From Syntrophomonadaceae bacterium (GTDB lineage Bacteria; Bacillota; Dethiobacteria; DTU022), in NCBI GenBank assembly GCA_007131435.1, contig SLQM01000148.1:1-6763 (forward strand): a stretch of 6,763 nucleotides of DNA. The letters run 5' to 3'. The stretch's first letter is position 1; each line of letters starts with the position of its first letter. This document shows, one piece after another, positions 1 to 5,212 of the stretch. The position numbers and the translations under genes are program-made. The notes beneath the pieces are model-generated. The model saw only the letters and a list, made by a program, of their open reading frames with translations, was not told the origin of the DNA and made no database searches.

Positions 1-1
1 G

Positions 2-2623
2 CTGGTCATTGGTCCCTTTGAACGGGGGCTCGCTTTTCCCCGTGACCTTCTGGTAACCCAAATTTTTGTTTTTGCCTTACTTGCTGTCTGGGGCTTGTTC
101 CGATTGTTAAAAAAAGACAAACGCCTGATTGGCTCTCCCCTTGATATATGCCTGATAATCCTACTCGCTGCCTATTTTTCATCCTTCTTTTTTGCTGTGC
201 ATAAAAGAGATGCCCTGGAAGAACTGCTTAAAATCGCTATGTACATTGTAGTTTACCTCATCGCGATAGACCTTTGCCGCTACTGGCAGAACCCCCTGGC
301 ACTATTCAAAAAAGAAGCAGATAAAAAAAGTGATTTTGATTCACTTTCCCAGTCAGGTGAAAATATAATGCTGCATCTTTTGTTAATTGTTGCCTTCATC
401 GTTACCATTGCCAGCCTGGGAGCGGCAGCAGGGCACTGGACTTTTGCCGGCGCCTACGCTGGAAACCGGATTGCTTCTCCCATGGGTTATGCCAACACGG
501 CTGCAGCCTACCTGATGGCAGCTTATTTCCTCACCCTTGCCCTTGCCCCCCTTGCAGGCAGGCTCTTCAGGTTAATCTATCTTGCACCGGCTGCAATTAT
601 GCTTCTAACGGTGATCCTTACCTTTTCCAGGGGCGCATGGCTGATGTTGCCACCACTTGCGCTTTTACTGGTCATTGCATCAGCACCAGGCGAAAGACTG
701 CGCTCTATACTGTATCTTGCTGCGACATCTGTCACCGCCCTGCCTGCAGCGCTGCTTGCAGATCCCGCTTTCAGGTCCGAGAATCCTCCCCAGGCCTGGT
801 TATACATCCTGGCAGCAGGGATTGGGGCTTTCCTGTTAGGTTATCTGGTAGAGCTGTACCTGGTCCGCAGCCGTAAACTTCAGCTGGCCCTTGCCGGTGG
901 GATAAGTGCTTTGGCTGTTATTTTAATCCTGATATTTGTAATTGTTCCATCCACTGGACCGGTATTATTAGAGCAGCCTGCAGATAAACCTGGACAGATG
1001 GAAGTGGTTGGCCAGGTACTGGGCAATATTGAAAGAGATCAGGATTATGAGCTTATATTCGAAGTCAACGCCCGGGCAGGTGCTGATCTGCAGGTTGATG
1101 AAGGCGAGTATGCCTGGGGTATCAGAGTCCTGGGCGGACTGCCGGTCTACAGGAATGAAGAGCTAATCAATTATCGCGGTGGAGATACTGGAGGCTGGCA
1201 GGAAAAAAGGTTTAGCTTCCGGACCAAAGAAGAAACTACCCGCCTGGAAGTCCAAATATATAACCAACACCAGGGTGTTTCTGCTACCGTAAGATCTGTT
1301 TACCTCTTAACCCCAGAAAGGGAGCAGCGGCTAAACTTTGCCTTAAACCGTATTTTACCCCAGAGAGTTTACGATCGGGTATTTTCTTATTCCAGGGATC
1401 GCAACCTGGACAGACGCCTCGAACTTTTTGAAGATGCAATCAAAATCATCAGGGATTACCCCTTAACTGGAGCAGGGGGTGGCGGCTGGGCTGCGCTTTA
1501 CCACGGTTACCAGGATCAACCCTACAGCTCCAGGGAAGTGCACAATCACTACCTGCAGGTATGGCTTGAAGCTGGTATTTTTGGCTTCCTCGCTTTTGCC
1601 GGCATTTGGATTAGCTTTGCAGCTGCTTTTATTCGCAACTGTTTTAAAGGCAGGGCTTCGCCGGGAAGATGGCAGCTTTGGACAGCTGCATTTCTTCCTG
1701 CAGTCGCTCTTGGCGCTCATAGTGTTATAGACTTTAATTTTTCCCTGGCGGCCGTCGGTTTTTATCTTTTTGCCCTGCTTGCAGTCGGACGCAGTTTAGA
1801 TAGTGTTAGATGGTTTAAGAAGGCTGGCATAGATAATCATTTAGCAGGCAATAAAGGACATCAAGGAATAACTATTGGAATCCTGGGGCTTGTATTCGGG
1901 ATTGCACTTTTTGCCTGGTCATTAGTATTACTTTCCGGGCATGATGCCACCTGGAGGTCCCAGGAGTTGATGGAACGCGGCAATATCAAGCAGGCGATGA
2001 TCGAGATGGAGAAAGGTATCAGGTTGGATCCATACCGTACTGATAACTACCACAACCTGGCAGTATACCTTGAAGAACAGGGGCGCAGGACCGGCTCACT
2101 TGCTGATATTCAGCAAGCCCTGGCCCTGGCCGAGCAAGCTTACCGGCTGGAACCTTTTAATCCAACTTATGTTTTCCGTTACGGTGATTTACTGCTTAAC
2201 TATGTAAGTGTTGATGAAGGGCTTCATTATATAGACCGGGTTACTAATTTAAGACCTTTTGCTGACGAAAGTTATATTCAGCCCGCCTGGTCGCGCCTGC
2301 GCTTAATGGAGTTTTTTGCTGAAAGCGGCGAGCAGGCGGAGGCAGAGAGGTTTTATAGTGAAGTAATAACCATTCGAGACAGGATGGAAGAAAAGATAGG
2401 TGATTCGACAGGGCTTAACTATATTCTCGGGCGGGCTAACTACCTGGTTGGCAATATTCCTGAGGCTATCAGCTATTTTGAGTTGGTTACTGAAAAATCT
2501 CCTTTTTATGATGAAGCGCAAAACCGGCTAAATGAAATCCTTGGCGGCAGCCGTACATCAGAAGAAGATGAAGAAGTTGGTGAAATTGAGGATATTGAAG
2601 GAGACAATGATATTGAAAATTAA
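2..2623 (+). CDS. O-antigen ligase/polymerase family membrane protein with C-terminal TPR region (5' partial)
   Basis: This is an integral membrane protein of the O-antigen ligase (Wzy/WaaL) superfamily, whose members polymerise or transfer lipid-linked glycans on the outer face of the membrane. The frame is open from base 2 with no stop. The codons before the TTG at 95 encode a plausible family N-terminus (GPFERGLAFPRD, then a hydrophobic helix), so that TTG is not the true start and the gene begins outside the window. About 873 residues are visible. Many membrane helices run to about base 950, including GNRIASPMGYANT (about 463-501) and FSRGAW (about 622-639). An extracytoplasmic insert rich in beta-type sequence follows (about 960-1320). 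The Wzy_C-type segment comes next (TGAGGGGW, then HNHYLQVWLEAGIFGFL near 1541-1590). A last helix lies near 1870-1935. The part from about 1950 to 2540 has TPR-like repeats and should face outward, ending in a very acidic tail. The family is secure; the glycan substrate cannot be told. Confidence 0.88.
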   Translation: MVIGPFERGLAFPRDLLVTQIFVFALLAVWGLFRLLKKDKRLIGSPLDICLIILLAAYFSSFFFAVHKRDALEELLKIAMYIVVYLIAIDLCRYWQNPLALFKKEADKKSDFDSLSQSGENIMLHLLLIVAFIVTIASLGAAAGHWTFAGAYAGNRIASPMGYANTAAAYLMAAYFLTLALAPLAGRLFRLIYLAPAAIMLLTVILTFSRGAWLMLPPLALLLVIASAPGERLRSILYLAATSVTALPAALLADPAFRSENPPQAWLYILAAGIGAFLLGYLVELYLVRSRKLQLALAGGISALAVILILIFVIVPSTGPVLLEQPADKPGQMEVVGQVLGNIERDQDYELIFEVNARAGADLQVDEGEYAWGIRVLGGLPVYRNEELINYRGGDTGGWQEKRFSFRTKEETTRLEVQIYNQHQGVSATVRSVYLLTPEREQRLNFALNRILPQRVYDRVFSYSRDRNLDRRLELFEDAIKIIRDYPLTGAGGGGWAALYHGYQDQPYSSREVHNHYLQVWLEAGIFGFLAFAGIWISFAAAFIRNCFKGRASPGRWQLWTAAFLPAVALGAHSVIDFNFSLAAVGFYLFALLAVGRSLDSVRWFKKAGIDNHLAGNKGHQGITIGILGLVFGIALFAWSLVLLSGHDATWRSQELMERGNIKQAMIEMEKGIRLDPYRTDNYHNLAVYLEEQGRRTGSLADIQQALALAEQAYRLEPFNPTYVFRYGDLLLNYVSVDEGLHYIDRVTNLRPFADESYIQPAWSRLRLMEFFAESGEQAEAERFYSEVITIRDRMEEKIGDSTGLNYILGRANYLVGNIPEAISYFELVTEKSPFYDEAQNRLNEILGGSRTSEEDEEVGEIEDIEGDNDIEN
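2598..2603 (+). promoter_or_regulatory. Ribosome binding site of the msrA gene
   Basis: AAGGAG lies three bases before the ATG at 2607 and nine bases before an in-frame TTG at 2613. It falls inside the end of the upstream gene. It favours a start at 2607 (or 2613) over the more upstream ATG at 2532, which would add a charged, lysine-rich stretch in front of the lipoprotein signal. The spacing to ATG is a little short, so the TTG remains possible; either choice keeps the signal peptide. Confidence 0.6.
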
Positions 2624-3440
2624 TAATCAACTATTTTATCCTTTTAATGGTATAATAGGCACAGCATTAGCCTTGCTGTGTATATTCTTATTTACTGGTT
2701 GTCAATTAGGCACAGGTATGGGTGAGGGCCAGGAACAGCTTCAGGATCAAAATGGTACTGGAGGGCAAGTTGCAATGGAACTGCATGATACAATGCCATA
2801 TGGTGAAGCACCGCCAATAGATCTTAACCTTCCGGAGAATCTTGAAACGGCAACCTTCGGTATGGGCTGATTTTGGGGTCCCGATGCCCGGTTCGGGCAG
2901 ATAAAAGGGGTGTACCGGACAAGAGTCGGCTATGCCGGGGGTACTTCGCAGGATCCCACCTACCGGAACATTGGGGATCATACCGAAACTTTCCAAATAG
3001 ATTTTAACCCCGCAGAGATCAGCTATGAAGAAATACTGGAGATATTCTGGGATAACCATAATCCTTTCGGCAGGGCATGGTCCAGGCAGTATATGTCGAT
3101 CCTTTTTTATCATAGCGAAAAGCAAAAGGAAGCAGTAATGGAGAGTAAGGAAGCGCTTGAAACTAAAATGAAGACGGAAATTAAAACCGAGATAGTTCCT
3201 TTTTCTGATTTCTACCTGGCTGAAGATTATCATCAAAAATACTACCTGCAGGCTCGCCCGGAGCTATCAATGGAGATAATGGCATATTACCCGGACTTCA
3301 GGGGCTTTATTGATTCAACTGCAGCTGCCCGCTTAAACGGGCTCGTGGCAGGCTATGGCGACAGAGGCCTAATTGAGGCTGAGAAAGATAGCTATGGGCT
3401 TTCACCGGAAGGTATTGAGCTTATAGAGAGAATGTACTAA
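2607..3440 (+). CDS. msrA: Selenocysteine-containing lipoprotein peptide-methionine (S)-S-oxide reductase MsrA
   Basis: MsrA reduces the S-epimer of methionine sulfoxide in proteins. Read through the in-frame TGA at 2868-2870, the gene encodes 277 residues. Residues 1-32 form a lipoprotein signal: a short lysine-containing start, a hydrophobic core, then LFTGC with the lipid-accepting Cys32. A Gly/Gln-rich linker leads to ATFGMG-U88-FWG, where the TGA replaces the catalytic Cys of the family motif GCFW. The rest is clear MsrA: VGYAGGTS (107-114), HTE with Glu127 matching the catalytic Glu of E. coli MsrA, FWDNHNP (147-153) and RQYMS with conserved Tyr162. The position of E. coli Asp129 appears to be Ala157. 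No Cys occurs after Sec88, so no resolving Cys is present. The C-terminal FIDSTAAARLNG...GLSPEGIELI extension is seen in longer MsrA proteins. The start overlaps the upstream gene by 17 bases, suggesting translational coupling. A normal caller would report two fragments, 2532-2870 and 2910-3440. A nonsense mutation is the alternative, but it would have to hit precisely this codon and leave the downstream frame intact. Confidence 0.9.
2868..2870 (+). other. In-frame TGA read as selenocysteine (Sec88)
   Basis: The TGA is in the same frame as the lipoprotein signal upstream and the MsrA domain downstream. It falls exactly where the MsrA family has its nucleophilic cysteine (GCFW becomes G-TGA-F-W). 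The next in-frame stop is the TAA at 3438. Recoding needs SelA, SelB, SelD and tRNA-Sec (selC), none of which is in this window. Confidence 0.88.
2885..2899 (+). promoter_or_regulatory. Bacterial SECIS-type hairpin downstream of the TGA
   Basis: TGCCCG (2885-2890) and CGGGCA (2894-2899) form a perfect six-base-pair stem with a three-base loop GTT (2891-2893). The loop begins 20 bases after the TGA and has G as its first base. Bacterial SECIS elements are known as short in-gene hairpins about 16-37 bases from UGA to the apical loop, with a G in the first two loop positions, and this one fits both rules. It lies inside the coding sequence and spans codons 93-98 (D A R F G Q). SelB binding is inferred. 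Confidence 0.78.
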
Positions 3441-3463
3441 TCAGATAGTATAGAATAAAAAGC

Positions 3464-3538
3464 GGGGACGTAGCTCAGCGGGAGAGCGCTTGACTCACAT
3501 TCAAGAGGTCGGAGGTTCGAAACCTCTCGTCCCCACCA
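3464..3538 (+). tRNA. tRNA-Val (anticodon CAC)
   Basis: A full cloverleaf can be drawn. The acceptor stem is GGGGACG with CGTCCCC, and the D arm is GCTC/GAGC with a seven-base loop. The anticodon stem is CTTGA/TCAAG around the loop CTCACAT, with anticodon CAC at 3496-3498 reading GUG valine codons. The variable region is AGGTC, and the T arm is GGAGG/CCTCT (one G-U pair) with loop TTCGAAA. The discriminator is A3535 and the CCA end is encoded (3536-3538). It starts 23 bases after the msrA stop and is followed at once by a terminator. It may be read from msrA or from an unseen promoter; no convincing -35/-10 pair was found in the short gap. Confidence 0.95.
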
Positions 3539-3542
3539 AAGG

Positions 3543-3585
3543 AAAAAGGGTTTTCTAGATGTATATATCCCCGAAAACCCTTTTT
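3543..3585 (+). terminator. Intrinsic terminator after the tRNA gene
   Basis: AAAAAGGGTTTTC (3543-3555) is perfectly complementary to GAAAACCCTTTTT (3573-3585), giving 13 base pairs around a 17-base loop. The right arm ends in a run of five T. It sits four bases after the tRNA CCA and should end the transcript carrying the ligase gene, msrA and the tRNA. Because both arms carry A and T runs, it could also act in the other direction. Confidence 0.82.
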
Positions 3586-3729
3586 GCATTTGGCTTCTTG
3601 ATATTTGATTGTCAACGGACCTTTTTAATGATAAACCCGGTTACCTGATGTCATAAGATGAAATATTTCGCTGTGCAAAAAATCTTGTTTATTTGCCATT
3701 TTGCCTGGTATGAATAAATAATGCTGCTG

Positions 3730-3738
3730 TGCTATAAT
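3730..3738 (+). promoter_or_regulatory. Extended -10 promoter for the small membrane protein gene
   Basis: TGCTATAAT matches the extended -10 pattern TGnTATAAT exactly. No good -35 hexamer is found 16-18 bases upstream, which is usual for extended -10 promoters. It lies about 70 bases before the TTG start at 3809, downstream of the tRNA terminator, in an AT-rich spacer (3586-3808) where nothing else was recognised. Confidence 0.6.
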
Positions 3739-3808
3739 ATGCGGGGGCAATACTTAAGTTTACAAACATCTCTAAAAGATAGTTAGCAATGCTGAAAGGG
3801 GTTTTCAA

Positions 3809-4033
3809 TTGACTCTTACAACCTTACTCATCATCATAGTTCTATTTGTTGTCAATTTAGTCCTGATTGCCGTTTCGATCACCGACCTGATGCCCAGGGA
3901 AAAGGTAAGATATCTTTCCAAAACAGGCTGGATAATAGTAATTGGGGCGGTTTTCTATGGTTCGCTTATCTATCTCCTGGTAGGCCGGGGAGGAGAAAAT
4001 GAAACTGCCATAAGTTCCGGGAAGAGTAAGTGA
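3809..4033 (+). CDS. Small two-helix membrane protein, PLDc_N type
   Basis: A 74-residue protein with a hydrophobic helix at about 3-25, a short charged loop (DLMPREKVRYLSKTGW), a second helix at about 40-58 ending in YLLVGRG, and a polar tail. This two-helix pattern with the K-x-x-W turn and a final GR fits the PLDc_N family, the membrane segment found ahead of cardiolipin synthase-like enzymes and also as free small proteins such as Bacillus YxlE. No HKD phospholipase motif is present here or next to it, so it is not an enzyme on its own. The start is a TTG with AAAGGGG (3795-3801) seven bases upstream. It is preceded by its own extended -10 promoter and followed by a terminator, so it appears to be a single-gene unit. 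Its role is unknown. Confidence 0.75.
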   Translation: MTLTTLLIIIVLFVVNLVLIAVSITDLMPREKVRYLSKTGWIIVIGAVFYGSLIYLLVGRGGENETAISSGKSK

Positions 4034-4159
4034 AAGTAGTTAAATAAAAACTGAACCGGGAATATTTTATATGGGCCCCCCTGGCACTTCTGGAGAAGAA
4101 TTCAGAGCCCGGAAATAATGTGTTTTTTAGAGATCAAGGATAGCGCTATTAGAGGTGTA

Positions 4160-4165
4160 TATAAT
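4160..4165 (+). promoter_or_regulatory. Possible -10 element upstream of the radical SAM gene
   Basis: TATAAT occurs within GTATATAATATAG, but no recognisable -35 lies at normal spacing and the TG upstream is displaced by one base from the extended -10 position. If used, the terminator at 4179-4216 would lie between promoter and gene. It may be a chance match in AT-rich DNA. Confidence 0.25.
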
Positions 4166-4178
4166 ATAGAACTTAATG

Positions 4179-4216
4179 AGCTGCCCTCTGATATTATCTT
4201 TAGCGGCAGCTTTTTT
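4179..4216 (+). terminator. Intrinsic terminator between the small membrane protein and the radical SAM gene
   Basis: AGCTGCC (4179-4185) pairs with GGCAGCT (4205-4211) around a 19-base loop, and six T follow or overlap the end (4211-4216). It would end the transcript of the small membrane protein gene after a 3' leader of about 145 bases. It is also placed to act as a conditional terminator if the radical SAM gene is transcribed from further upstream. Confidence 0.7.
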
Positions 4217-4217
4217 C

Positions 4218-4280
4218 ATTCGACAGTGAGATCATCCTGCTTCCTTCATTAATTGATGATCACTTCCTGCCGGGTCGAAT
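4218..4280 (+). promoter_or_regulatory. Nested inverted repeats in the leader of the radical SAM gene
   Basis: An outer pair, ATTCGAC (4218-4224) with GTCGAAT (4274-4280), encloses an inner pair. The inner arms are AGTG plus ATCATC (4225-4228, 4231-4236) and GATGATCACT (4255-4264), with a two-base AG bulge. The inner loop is 18 bases. The structure ends seven bases before the AGGAGA ribosome binding site. It may be a leader RNA fold or a protein-binding palindrome; no known riboswitch class was recognised. Confidence 0.4.
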
Positions 4281-4298
4281 AAGTTCAGGAGAAAGAAT

Positions 4299-5165
4299 AT
4301 GTGCAAAGAGATTACCGCTTCCAGCGCCTTAAACAAGCTGAAAAGAAAAATCCCGTACGGCTGGGATTTAAATATCTACAGGGGCTGCAGCCACGGGTGC
4401 CGCTACTGTTATGCCATATATTCTCATGGTTACATGCAAAAGGGCAGCGAAGACGGGTTTTTTTCTGATATCTATGTTAAAAAGAACATTGTTGATCTCC
4501 TGGAGAAAGAACTGAAGGCTGAAAGCTGGCAGCGGGAAGTAATAAATATCGGCGGGATCACAGATAGCTACCAGCCCGCTGAAAAGAAGCATAAGCTGAT
4601 GCCGGAAATCTTAAAACTGATGATCAGGTATAAAACTCCTGCAATAATATCGACTAAATCAGACCTGGTTTTACGGGATTATGATTTAATCGATCAACTT
4701 TCACGTATTACATATATTAATATCGCTGCCACAATTACTACTGCAGATGAAGAGCTGAGGAAAAAAATCGAGCCTCATTCTTCACCTTCTGCTGCCAGGG
4801 TTGCTGTGCTTAAGGAGTTCAGGAAGACAAACGCTTCTATCGGAATGCACATGATGCCCATTATCCCGCTGCTTGCCGACAGCAGCGAAAACTTTGAAAA
4901 GCTTTTCTCTGAGGCCGCCGATTGCGGTGTTGACTATCTGCTGCCGGGAGTTTTATATTTAAGGGGTAAAACCCGTCAGGCCTTTTTTACTTTCCTGGAA
5001 GAAGAATTTCCGAAAGAGGCGCTTCGCTATCGCACTCTTTACAGGCGCGGTGGGGCGGATAAAGAATATAAAAACCGGCTTTACCAGGTAGTTAATGCCC
5101 TGCGGGATAAGTATAATCTTTCAGGCAGTTACATGAAACCGATGCGGGAGAAACTGCAACAATAA
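4299..5165 (+). CDS. Radical SAM protein of the SplB-like (COG1533) group
   Basis: A 288-residue radical SAM enzyme. Cys30, Cys34 and Cys37 in YRGCSHGCRYCYA form the CxxxCxxC that holds the [4Fe-4S] cluster used to split S-adenosylmethionine. Further motifs typical of the SplB/Rv2578c-like group follow: GGITDSYQPAE (85-95), STKSDLVLRD (118-127), KKIEPHSS (155-162) and MMPIIPL (185-191). The protein is shorter than classical spore photoproduct lyase and no DNA-repair neighbour is seen, so I would not call it SplB; its substrate is unknown. The ATG at 4299 has AGGAGA (4287-4292) six bases upstream. A terminator and nested inverted repeats precede it. The next gene starts 47 bases after its stop with no terminator between, so the two are probably co-transcribed. 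Confidence 0.88.
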   Translation: MCKEITASSALNKLKRKIPYGWDLNIYRGCSHGCRYCYAIYSHGYMQKGSEDGFFSDIYVKKNIVDLLEKELKAESWQREVINIGGITDSYQPAEKKHKLMPEILKLMIRYKTPAIISTKSDLVLRDYDLIDQLSRITYINIAATITTADEELRKKIEPHSSPSAARVAVLKEFRKTNASIGMHMMPIIPLLADSSENFEKLFSEAADCGVDYLLPGVLYLRGKTRQAFFTFLEEEFPKEALRYRTLYRRGGADKEYKNRLYQVVNALRDKYNLSGSYMKPMREKLQQ

Positions 5166-5212
5166 AATCTGATATAGCCTTAAAGTATGATCTGGCAAGG
5201 GGGTTAGGGTCG

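Noticed and set aside
577..807. Minus-strand and alternate-frame open frames inside the ligase, radical SAM and oxidoreductase genes
   Set aside because: They lie wholly within well-supported genes, have no family motifs and look like shadows of coding composition on the + strand.
2648..2656. A TGGTATAAT extended -10 match inside the msrA signal-peptide codons
   Set aside because: It would start transcription after the msrA start codon. A shorter product from Met38 is conceivable but has no clear ribosome binding site, so chance in AT-rich coding sequence is more likely.
2871..3440. A cytosolic MsrA starting at the GTG at 2910
   Set aside because: It would lack the active-site motif, which lies in the codons directly after the TGA and before this GTG, and no good ribosome binding site precedes it; the conserved family sequence continues upstream through the TGA.
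3464..3538. The tRNA gene as tRNA-Sec (selC), given the selenoprotein next door
   Set aside because: The anticodon is CAC, and the arm lengths are those of an ordinary tRNA: seven-pair acceptor, short variable region.
4053..4115. Short complementary blocks (CCGGG/CCCGG, GGGC/GCCC, CTTCT/AGAAG) suggesting a structured RNA
   Set aside because: The pairings compete with one another and are short; no known RNA motif such as a T-box or riboswitch core was seen.
4118..4252. A 44-codon open frame (MCFLEIKDSAIRG...) in the spacer before the radical SAM gene
   Set aside because: It has no convincing ribosome binding site, reads straight through the terminator and the inverted repeats, and resembles no family I recognise.
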